Part shown: positions 1-11,100 of the stretch, piece by piece
Numbering within the stretch: the first letter of the stretch is position 1
Layout: each line of letters opens with the position of its first letter
Assembly (NCBI GenBank): GCA_013365365.1
Contig: JABVXU010000944.1
Span: 1 to 14,358, forward strand
DNA from: Cruorifilaria tuberocauda
Lineage: Eukaryota; Nematoda; Chromadorea; Rhabditida; Onchocercidae
DNA: 14,358 bases
Direction: 5' to 3'
Program-made: the position numbers and the translations under genes
Notes under the pieces: model-generated
Databases searched by the model: none
What the model was told of the DNA's origin: nothing
The model's input: the letters and a program-made list of their open reading frames with translations, nothing else

Positions 1-779
1 GCAATTCTCAAATATACCAAAATAATCACAAATCTGAAACCATTTCGAATCACAAAATACTCTCAAATTCGAAATTAGGCGTTAGATTAACTTTGATTTT
101 TTTTTCAATTCTCAATTTTTTTTAATTTCGCCGATGCAAAAGAAAGAAAGAAAAAATTATCATTATAGGAGGGAAAAACGTAAGTAAAATTTCTGGAATG
201 ATTAAAATTCTTTATAATTCTTACTATTAAATACTTATCAGTGATATTATCTTTGGAAAAAAAAAACGTAAAACTCAGGTAAGCGAAAATGATGATAGTT
301 ATCTGATTATATCTAGAATCATAATTAATATCGAGAATTGAATCGTTCAAAAAATTTCCATTTTATATTCGAACTTTGGTTTTGAAATTTTTTGAATTTT
401 GAAAATGATTTTGAAAATTTTTTTCAACACTTGAATGTAGAAAAAAGTAGATAAGCTAATATAGCAAAATAAGATTGGTCGTAAACAAATAAACAAAGAA
501 ACGAACAAATGAGGAAAATGAGAAGATTCGAAGATGTTTTTACGGAAATTTATGGTAATGTCAATGTGACATAAACCATATCAATTTGGTAATTTACTTT
601 TGGTTTCTTCTTTCATCTCCCTGTGCCCCATTATTTGCTCTTTACGACCAAATTATTCAATCTTTTCTTTCCTCTCTTTAGCAAAAACGGATAAACGAAA
701 AATTGCTTTGGAAATTATAAAAATTTTTTTTTTCATACAAAAAAGAAAAGTATGAAGTGAGTTGAGAAAGATTAATAAT

Positions 780-1605
780 AGTAATTTGTTTATTTACTAT
801 TTTATTCTTGTTTATTTCATACCAAACTTAAGTAATTCATCTTAGTGAACTTTAATACTTGATAATTTATTTAATCTTTTTTTAAATCATTTTTAAATCA
901 TAAGAATTTTTCATTATTAATATTAATAATAATTTGTTTATTTCTTACCAAACAGTAATTCTTCTGGAAAAAATAACTACAATTAATATAACTATAACTA
1001 TAAAAATATAAAAATATAACTATAAATATAGAAACAAATAAATAATTTATAAATAAAAATATAACCTATAATTATAAGAATATAACTACAAAAAAATTAC
1101 TATAATTAAAACTATAATATGTAAAAAATAACTATAAAAAATAACTTTAGTTATTACAGCAACAAAAAAAGAGAATAAATCATTATCCATATTAATAAAT
1201 CATTATTCATATATAATAATATCAATAATGGTAATTAATTGAAGTAAAGTAGGAATAAGAAAGTAGGAAATCGCAAGAAGTAAACTAAACTGTAATTGAA
1301 ATAAACAAATTATTACTAATATTAATAATGGAAATCAATATAAATAAAGTAAAAATATAAATAAATGATTAAATATTAAAGTTCATTTACAATTCATATT
1401 AATTACTGTTTTGTAAGAAATAAAGAAAAATGAAATGAATAAATTATTACTAATAATAATAATGAAAATAAATATGCTAAAATTGATTTGAAAAAAAAGA
1501 ATGAATAAATTATTAAGTATTAAAGTTCACTTACAGCTCATGCATGAATTACTGTTTGATAAGAAATAAACAAGAATAAAATTGTAATAAACAAATTACT
1601 ACCAA
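780..1605. repeat. Inverted copies of the upstream-intron repeat
   Basis: 780-870 is the reverse complement, with small gaps, of 1503-1605. AGTGAACTTTAATACTTGAT at 844-863 matches the reverse of 1511-1530 with one difference, and the flanking GTAATTTGTTTATT and TATTCTTGTTTATTTC also pair with the opposite copy. A second shorter inverted copy lies at about 900-958. The arms could form a long stem across about 630 bases. There is no coding content or clear target-site duplication. Confidence 0.6.
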
Positions 1606-2075
1606 TATTAATAGGGGAAATTAATGGAAATGAGTAGGAATAAAATTGAAATAAACAAATTATTATTAATATTAATTATGGGAATTAGTTGAAATAAATA
1701 GGAATAAAAAATTAGAAGATAAATAAGAAAAAAAAAGTAAAATAAACCATTAAATATTTAAAAGTTCATTTGCAATTCGTATGAATTACTGTTTGACAAG
1801 GAATAAACAAAAATAAAATTGTAATAAACAAATTACAAACAAATTTATTAAAATAAATAATGGAATTTAATGGAAATAAGTAAGGATATTGGAAAGTAAG
1901 AATAACACCTAATATTAAACATTTTAGGATTTCTTAATTAATTAATTTTCTTCTAATTAATTATTAATATAAATAATGGAAATAAGAATGTAAGTAAGAA
2001 TAAAACCTAAAAATGAAATGATATGATCAATGATTAGTGATAAATGAATGATTGAATATTAAAGTTCATTTACAG
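1381..2075 (+). repeat. Direct repeat family carrying the exon 1 acceptor
   Basis: Copies of TATTAAAGTTCATTTACA occur with GTTCA at 1381, 1525, 1764 and 2064, spaced 144, 239 and 300. The last is the real acceptor. The copy at 1525 keeps ACTTACAG, a usable-looking decoy acceptor, while those at 1381 and 1764 have lost the AG. The first three are followed by AATTACTGTTT and AATAAACAAATT segments. Spacing is irregular, so unit boundaries are approximate. Confidence 0.7.
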
Positions 2076-2197
2076 AAATCTGGTTGTATTCGTTTACAGT
2101 CCGATGGTATTTTGGTAATTTCGGGTATACCAGCAGCACGGGATGATCATCTTAGGAATGCAATTGCTTTTGCTTGTGATTTACAAGCACTTGTAAG
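2076..2197 (+). CDS. Exon 1 (first visible): C1a metal-binding strand
   Basis: Reads in phase 0 from AAA TCT GGT and ends in phase 2 before GTTAAT. It encodes about 41 residues beginning 'KSGCIRLQSDGILVISGIP'. This aligns with the cyclase segment normally written CLRIKILGDCYYCVSGLP, so Asp10 matches the second metal-binding Asp of C1. The following 'DDHLRNAIAFACDLQALV' matches the DH..A...A helix. The acceptor is TTTACAG; a second TTTACAG lies in frame at 2093-2099 but would delete the conserved CIRLQ part. The usual GDCYY is shortened here and its Gly is Ser. Confidence 0.85.
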
Positions 2198-5100
2198 GTT
2201 AATTATTTAGTATTAAAAGCATTTTAGGATTTCTTAATTAATTATTGTAATTGTATGATTACAATTCTCTATGATATTAATAATTATTATTAACATTGAA
2301 CAATTAACAATAAAATGTTTTGAAGGCTTTTTTTTTTTTCCAGAAGTTTTTGTGATGCAACAATTGTGGATTTGCAATTACGTTGTGGAATTGAATGTGG
2401 TGCTGTATCATGTGGAATATTCGGCTTAACGAAATGGCATTATGATGCAATTGGGTATCCGATCGATGAAGCTATTAATATTGAACGTATCGCTCCGGAA
2501 AGGTATATTCTTCGCCTTCCGGAAAATTAGAAATTTTATATATGTTAGATCTTAATTAAATTATATTTATACATATAAATGAGAAATTTAGTCTGATCAA
2601 ATCTATTTTATATTAATATGAATTAGTAATGTTTATTACTAGTATTCGTCATTTCATGGAAAATTAGAAATTTTGCATATTAGATTTTAATTAAATAAAT
2701 AAATAAATAAATAAATAAGTAAATAAATAAATAAATAAGTAAATAAATAAATAAATATATATATACGTGGAATTCGTTTGATTAAATATTTATATATTAT
2801 TTTGATTTATTAATATTGATTGTTAGTATTGTTAGTTTTATGGATTATTAAATTCTAATTAATCAAAATCCAATATATTATTAATATTCTTCATTTCATA
2901 TTATTAGTATTCATATTTATTATTAGTATTTTTCATTTCATGAGGAAATTAGAAATTGTGCATATTAAATTTTAATTTAATACATAAATAAATATTGAAA
3001 TTCTGTTTGATCAAATCTTTATATATTATTTTGAATTATTTACATATTTATATATTTATTTCGATTTATTAATATTAATTATTAGCATTGTTAGTTTTAT
3101 GGAAAATTAGAAATTATGCATACTAAATTTTAATTGATTATATAAATATATGAATACGTGGAATTCGTTTGATCAAATCTATTCTATATTATTATGAATT
3201 ATTAATCTTTATTATTAGTATTCTTCATTTGATGGAAAATTAGAAATCACTTGTATTAGATTTTGATTAAGTATATATTTAAGTATATAAATATAAATAT
3301 ATAATTACGTATATATGTATAATTAAATACGATAAAATCTAATTAAATGTGATAAAATCATTTTAAATTAGTAATATATAATCAATAGAAATTATATCAT
3401 TAAAAATTCAATAAAAATTATATATAATCAATTGGTGGTAATATATAATCAGTAAAAATTATATCATTTTAAATTAGTAATATATAATCAATAATAAATC
3501 AATTACTTATTTTTTCCTGACTATTGCATCAGGAGTTTGTTTATTTTTCCGTTATATTTTCTTTTTATTATTTTTTCAAAATGAAAAATTTTAATCCGTT
3601 AAAAAAAAAATTTTTCAATTTTAGCGGAATATATGTGGCAGAGATGGCAAGACGTCAAGCTGAATGCAATTTCCGGTTTGAAAAATGTGGACAACTTTGG
3701 CGTATTACAAATGATCAGCATTATTACGGTGCATCGAGCATTAGCTTACCGTCATCAATACTGTTTCCAAATTTAAAACGATTTTCATTAATTACTGTAC
3801 CACAAGCAATCAACAGATTATTGCAGACAATATCATCAGCTAATGATACATTGCTTAAAAATAATGCTACAATGGGTGGACGTCGAAAAAAGTTTGACTA
3901 TTATTTTTCTTTTTTTCAAAATTATTTTAATTAAGATTGAAATTATTGATTGATAAGAATGATTTTAAATAGTAGAGAAGAATAAATCATTAAATAAATT
4001 TATGTGAAAATGAAAAAAAAAAACTTCTGCGATAAAAACAAATATTGATTAATTAAGATTGAAATTATTGATTGATAAGAATGATTTTAAATAGTAGATA
4101 GGAATAAATCATGATACACTAATAAAAAATAATGCTACAATAATTTAGACGTCAAAAAAAATTTGATTATTTTTTTTTCAAAATTATTTTAATTAAGATT
4201 GAAATTACTGATTGATAAGAATGAAGTAAATAGCAGAGAAGAATAAATCATGATACATTAAAAAAAAATTAAAAAATAATTCTACAATAATTTAGACGTC
4301 AAAAAAAATTTGATTATTTTTTTTCAAAATTATTTTAATTAAGATTGAAATTATTGATTGATTGATTAAATAGTAGATAAGAATAAATCATTAAGTGCAT
4401 TGAGGTGAAAACAAAGAAAAAACCTTAATAATCAAATTCTGTGATAAAACAAATACTGATAAAACTGATACTAATAAATCATACTGAGAATATTTTACAT
4501 TAAAAAATATCGAATTATAAAAAATTATGAAATAAAGTTTAAAATTTTGCGATTTTAGAAGAATTAAATTGAGAAAGAATATTGCAGACGTATAGATAAG
4601 CTTGCACTGATAAGCGGGAAAAGGCATACTGATAAAGATAGCACTGATAGAAGTGTTATGCGAAATTTATTCTTATGCTTTCGAAATCAACAAATGGAAA
4701 AAGCGGTTAGTTTGATAAGAATCAATTAGAACTGATAAGTTAAATTTTAAAAAAAGATCTAAAAAAAAAGACAAATTCATTAAATATTTCTTACATTTCA
4801 ATTATTTAATTAAAGCATTTTTGAATGTTAATTTAATAAAGCAAAAATTTAGCAAAGTATCACAATGATAACTTTTTATATTTTTTTAAGAGATAATTTA
4901 TATGTGATAAGATGATAAGATAAGATAAGTGTTAAAAATAAAATGATTGCTTTTTTTATATATTGTAAAAAAGTTATTTCTAATTAAAATTTAAGTATTT
5001 AGGTTGAAATTACTGATATTACTATTTTTATTTTAGGAATTTATCATATTTCGGTTTTTTTACGTTCGCTTCATTTTTGCTTTAACTTTTACTGATAAGG

Positions 5101-8100
5101 AAAATTAACTATACTTTAATTCTATTTATAATTATTTCAGTATCAGGTACAATTTGATCAGTGGTTTGTACCAGCATTAGCTATCAGTATATTTTTTCTC
5201 GTAATTTATGGGATTTATCATGTTTTGGTTTTACCAAGGTTAGTCTGATATGATATGATATGTGATATGATATGATATGATATGATATGATATGACATAT
5301 GATATGATATGATATGATAATGATATGATATTATAATGATATGATATGATAATGATATGATAAGTGTAATTTTTTTATTTCAAAGTTATAATAATTATTA
5401 TTATTTCAGGCAAATATCAACACTTATTATGATTATAATATCATTGGCTATCATTTTTATGATATTACTTACACTTTATGCAAATTTTTTCCAGGTATGT
5501 TTATAATAATTAAACAATCATTATTGGTATAGTAAATTAATGGTGATAATTAATATATAAAATAGCTAATTATCATAATTCATAATTTTGAAATAAGTTT
5601 AAAATTGATTACTTTAAAAGTTTCGATTGATCAACGGAGCATTTTATTTTTAATTATGATGATAACAAATCATATCAATCAGAATGATACGTGATAACGA
5701 TTATTTCGAATTCCTTTATCCATTCATGCTTTCCGGTTTTTTTTTTGAAATCGCCTAAACATTTAAAAAATTGTTAGATAAATTTTCTAGGGGGGAATCA
5801 TTTAATAAATTTCATTAATCATAATTATTTCTTAATTTCTTTAATAATTAATAATCTTAATTTAACTAATTATAATAACTTAATTATATATTTGTATATA
5901 TATATATAATATATTTATACTTAATAACTTAATTATAAATTGTTAATTTTTCCCTATTTCCTAATCATGTAATATCGTGAATGTATATAATATTGTTTTG
6001 GAGGAAATAGAAATTTAATCATGATATTAATAATGAAATAATGAATAATGATGATATGATGAATGATAAATTTAATTGATAAATATAAATTGAATTGAAT
6101 TTTCAGAATTTTTGCCAATTTATAACAAGAACATCTATTGGTCATACAATTATCATTTTATTGATCATATCACTGTTATTTATATGCGGAATTGTTAATA
6201 CGGTTTGTTATCATTTCTTGCAAAAATTTTTTCTTTCAAAGAAAGTTTTACATTTTAATTTTAGATTAATATTATAAAAAGTAATTTTGAATATATCTTA
6301 AGATAGCACAAATTAAAATGTAAAACTTTTTTTTCCTAATTTAATTTAATTTCATAATTTAATTTCGTAATTTAAACTTTCTTTCTCTTATAATGAAATA
6401 ATTTCAGTGTTAGCTAATCACTATAAGTTATGTGAGTTATAAGTTATAAGTTAATATGTGAGTTATAAGTTAGTTATAAGTTTTATTTCGTTTTCCATTA
6501 CGACAAGTATTTCTTCAATGTATATAGTATTAGTTCAATAATGATGAAATTTAAATTTAATAATGATATAACTGATAAGTATAAATTAAAATTAAATGTT
6601 AATTTGTCTTAGCTTAATTAAAGTTTAATAAGTTCATTTTTTGGCCAATCATTATAAGTTATAAGTCAAGTTAATTTTTTTTTCTGCCATTACAAATCCC
6701 TTGCTCATTTATTTTTTCAATGTATATATATTATTAATTCAATAAAATAAAATTTGAATTCAATAATGATATAATTGATAAGTATAAATTCAAATTAACT
6801 CTAAATTTGTTTTAGGTTGATTAAAGTTTAATAAGTTCATTTCTAGCTGATTATTATAAATTATATAAGTTATAAATTAAGTTAATCATTTTTGTTTTAT
6901 ATAAGTTTTTTTTGCCATTACAAATTTACTACTAATTCAATTATTGTGAAATTTAAATTCAATAATGATATAATCAAATAACTATAAATTTAATTAAGTA
7001 TAAATTTGTTTTTAGTTTAATTAAAGTCTAATAAGTTCAATTTCAGTTTTCTTGTCCACAAAATGCAAATTTAACACCGTTAGATGAATGCGGTATTGTA
7101 CATTTCTCGCAGCTCAATTGCGCTTTCTGGATGCTTGCTACGTCTGTTTTTATACGTTTTCCGTCATTGGTACTATTCGGCACTTTGCTAATTGCATTCG
7201 CTCTTTATTCTTGCCATACATTTATCACACATCCGATGCTTTACGTCAATTACGCGAAATTTGTTACGTAAGCATTCTTTTTTACTTTGTTTTTTATCAA
7301 TTATTATCACGCAGCAGCACTTTTCTTTTTTACTTTGTTTTTATCAGTAATCAGGCAGCATTACTTTTCTTTTTTGCTTTGTTTTTTATCAGTTATAACC
7401 AGGCAGTATTACTTTTCTTTTTTACTTTGTTTTTATCGGTAATCAGGCAGCATTACTTTTCTTTTTTACTTCTTATCAGTTATATCAGAATGAATTTTGT
7501 ATGAATTTAGAATAATCGATAATATTTATATACTGATGATTAATTAATTGATTTATTTTCATATTTTTTTCTTTGTTTTTATCAAAATTAAAACATTGTT
7601 TCAAAATATTAAAATAGAGTAAAAACAAGTTTACTGGTTCAAGTTTTGTAAATTTTCATTAAACATTCCAAAACTTGAAACAGTTTGATTTAATATAACT
7701 AAATTTCACATCCATGCTAGACCTTTTTAACTAATTTATTAAAAAGATAGTAGTAAATGCTTAAAAAGAAGTAAGCTGAAAATTTTCTATCAGTTTGCTT
7801 ATTTCATTTAATTACTTATTGAAGGAAATGATTGGGGATAGGCTTGATCAGTGATCATTTTGTTCTCTACGAATGATCATTGTTGTCTTCGATTATGTAA
7901 TTTGTGCAATTTTATTTTAGTTGATTATTTTTGGGAACAAATACCATTCGCAGTGGGTTATATATTCTGAAACAACGGGGATAGCGGGGGGCGAGAAGTG
8001 ATAAATGATTTGATTGATTCTTTTCTTTCTTTTTATCTTTTCGTTTAACAAGTGAAAGCAAAAGTTACGAAAAATTCCTTCAATCATTGTTAAACGTTTG

Positions 8101-11100
8101 CCATAGTTATTACGAATAAAAAAAAAGTTTAATTTAATTTATCTCCGACGTAACTTTCAAATTTTCAGCTTTGTGAAATATTTCAAAAAATTTTTTGTAC
8201 TTTGAAGAAATTGAGTTTAGCTGATAAAAAAAGATGGAAAATTTTTAACAAAAATTTCAAATTTGTGCTTTTAAAATTATGACGTAAAATATTTGTGTTT
8301 TATAAATTTGTCTAATTTAAAGTATTTTTATAAATTTGAAAGGGATTTGATAGAAAAAAAATTGAAATTCTGGAAATTTATTAATGTATGAGATGGAAAT
8401 TATAAAATAATTTTTTCATTTTCCTGGTTTAATCAAAAAAATTTAAGCAAATTTTTCAATTTAAAAAGTTTTATTTTTTGGCTAAAAAAGGCTAGCAGTA
8501 CTGTAGCTAGCTAACTTACTAATTGGTACTGTAATTGATACTGTAATTATTACTGTAGCTGATAGCGTACTGTAATAAGAGCATACTGTAATAAAGAAAG
8601 TTACTTTATCACAATTTATTTCATTATCGTTAATTTTAATCGCAAAAAAAATTTTTCAATTTTCAATTTTTTTTCATCGAGATCATTGTAAAAGAAGATA
8701 GGAAGCTTAAATGCTTCATTAAATTCTCGAATTTTCCTATTACATCATTCACTGAGAGCAAAAGTAAGAAATCTGTATTTTTTTTTAAATTTTATAGAAG
8801 AAAAGAAACAAAATAAATTTTTTTTAAAGGAAATTAACAAATTTGAAAATTCTGAAGAAATTAAAAATTGTATTTTATCATTGAATAAAATTTATTCACC
8901 AAAAAATTTGTGGTTATTATAATGAAAACAGTTTGATGTAGAAAAAGGTTTAAAACTTAGTTATAATGATAGCGAATGTTATAATGATAGGTGAGAGTGA
9001 TGCATGAAGTGTAATAATACTTATGTTATTTATAATATGGATGATTCTAAGTTTCAATAATTTAATTAATTAAAAGTTATCAGTATTTTTAGTACGCCAA
9101 AAATGATTCGAAAATTAAGTTAAAGTTATTTTGATCAAGTATGAAGTAATAAATTTTTAAATAATGAAATATGAAGTAACGTACTGTTCATAATTACCGT
9201 AATATTACAGTAATTATTATTATTATCATATAATTACAGAATGTATGTATTCAATCAACTGCTTACAGGGCCTACAATATCGAGTGGGAATTATTGAGTG
9301 GTCTTTTTATGTTATCATTACTTATCTTCCTTCATTTCCGAAGGAATGAACAAATTTTAAGAGTTGAATTTATGTCAAAACTTAAGGTAAGATGAATCAA
9401 TCCTACATTGCTATTAATGATAATACATCATTTTCTTACTTACTTACTTATTTCAAATACTTAAAATTGATCAAACAAAGGTAAGAAAATGATGTATCAT
9501 CTTCAATGGAATTTAAAAGAAATATTGAATGCAAAAGAAAAGCGCACTTTATTGGAAATGAATTTACTAAAGAAAAAAGTGAAAATTTGCAGAATTTCTA
9601 TTAATCAAAAGTCTACAATGTTAACAGATAGCATTATTGATTGATTAAACAAATTCTTTTCATTCTCTTTTTTGATTAGCAAAATGAAAAAAAAGTGAAA
9701 AATTCTAACGAATAAAAGAAAATTATTATCTTTATCAATTTCCTGTATTATTTTTTTATCAAATATTCACTTCAGCATTTTGATATCAATCAATCAATAT
9801 TTCATTAATCAATATTGATTCAGGAATTGGAAGAAACATCAAATGCTGAACGAATTGAATTAGCTAATCAACAGATGCTTCAAAATGCTCTGCCATTACA
9901 TATTGCGCAAAATTTCCCAACCAAATCTGATCTTTATCATCATATTTGTCATAGTGTTGGAATAGCTCATATCGCTGTATGGTCACTTTTAATTTTAATT
10001 TCATTTAAATTAAATATTTCATTGAAAAGTTAGGAAGGAAAATTAAAACGAATTAGTAATACCAATATAGTGATTAATACTGAACGGATATGATGTGAAG
10101 AGAATGAAGAGAAATTAAAAAATGAAATTTATTTTTATCACAAATTTCTTTGATAAAATAAAAATGGAAAAAAAATTGTCCATAGCAAAAAAAAGTTTAC
10201 AAGTAAAAAATTTATTTACTTAAATTAATTGAAATTGATTAAATGAAAGTTAATTAAATGAAAGTTACTACAATTTCACTAATTTTAAAAACATTATTTT
10301 CATTTTAATTACTTTAAATTTTTAATCATTTTAATTACTTGGTTGAATTGAATCTTTAGCTTTTGTTTTACCTGCAGATTTTAAGCGATGATGGTGGTGG
10401 TGAAGCTGCTGTAAGAAATCTTAAAAATTTAATTTGTATTTTTGATCAGGTAAAGGCGTTCGTTTATTTTCCGTTTTTTTCATTTCTATTTTATCTTAAT
10501 TCCATTTTTTAAATTATTTTTTTAAATTTTAAGGGATTAACTACTTTTATTTTCTATTTTAATTCTATTTTGATACTTCTATTTTAATTCAAAAATTTTT
10601 TAAAAACAATCTATGATTACTGCTTGATATTTGATATTACCTTCACTTTATTTTATTTTAAATTCAAAATTTTATTTCACACTTTTTTTGAAATTATTTC
10701 TGATTTTGCTTAATATAATTGGTGAAATTCTATGAAAATCAATTACTTCAATTTTATTAAATTTTAATTCAAAATTTTTCAAGAACCATTTGTGATTATT
10801 TGATGTTATTTAAGAAATTTTAAGAAATGAACTACCTTCATTTTATTTTAATTTAATTTAAAATTTCATGTTACTTATTAATTTTAAAATTATTGAAATG
10901 ATTATTTATGAAATTTTAAGAAATTAACCACCTTCATTTTATTTTAATTTAATTTAAAATTTCATTTTAATTATTAATTTTAAAATTATTAAAATGATTA
11001 TTAATGAAATTTTAAGAAATTAACCACCTTCATTTTATTTTAATTTAATTTAGAATTTCATTTTAATTACTAATTTTAAAATTATTGAGGTGATTGTTTG

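Larger units (their letters stand above)
1..2075 (+). other. Upstream intron (5' end outside window)
   Basis: No exon of the cyclase can be supported here; the part of C1a that should precede exon 1 (with the FADIxGFT motif) is not readable in any frame. Bases 1-740 show only A/T-rich sequence with slightly more G+C near 590-700. From about 740 the sequence is a mosaic of related A/T-rich repeats in both orientations, with a stretch of CTATAA-like low complexity at 960-1140. I see no promoter or trans-splice leader signal. Confidence 0.6.
6203..7046 (+). other. Intron 7
   Basis: 844 bases, GTTTGT to ATTTCAG. It starts with a long hairpin (6238-6333) and continues with a ~200-bp tandem array (6402-7046) ending at the exon 8 acceptor. 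Confidence 0.8.
7268..9268 (+). other. Intron 8
   Basis: 2001 bases, the longest intron. It starts with a 48/44-bp alternating array (7270-7495), then has a hairpin at 7634-7685, a less A/T-rich patch at 7840-8010, and a TACTGTAATT cluster at 8497-8595. The rest is A/T-rich with T and A runs. I see no gene in either strand. Confidence 0.75.

Noticed and set aside
105..350. 81-codon minus-strand open frame
   Set aside because: Phe/Ile/Asn-rich translation of A/T-rich intron with no family similarity.
505..548. Possible upstream exon reading 'RRFEDVFTEIYG'
   Set aside because: Faintly like the RFDxL helix that precedes exon 1 in C1, but the only nearby donor gives phase 1 and exon 1 needs phase 0, and there is no good acceptor.
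1..740. Promoter or 5' end of the gene
   Set aside because: The first visible exon starts in the middle of C1a, so the gene start must be farther upstream; the A/T-rich motifs here are not informative.
4391..4627. 78-codon minus-strand open frame
   Set aside because: Overlaps intron 3 and exon 4 on the opposite strand; exon 4 is supported by phase and by similarity, and this frame is not.
5954..6145. 63-codon minus-strand open frame
   Set aside because: Opposite strand of intron 6 and exon 7; composition-driven.
7270..7495. CRISPR-like regular spacing
   Set aside because: Units are contiguous tandem repeats without unique spacers, inside a eukaryotic intron; the same applies to the 50- and 96-bp arrays.
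7088..7504. 138-codon plus-strand open frame with repeated Phe-rich units
   Set aside because: It is out of frame with exon 8, and its length comes from the tandem array; the exon frame matches the cyclase family.
9977..10032. Extension of exon 10 to a stop at 10030
   Set aside because: The C2 domain clearly continues in exons 11-14 and the family strand ends at the GTATGG donor; it remains possible only as a retained-intron isoform.
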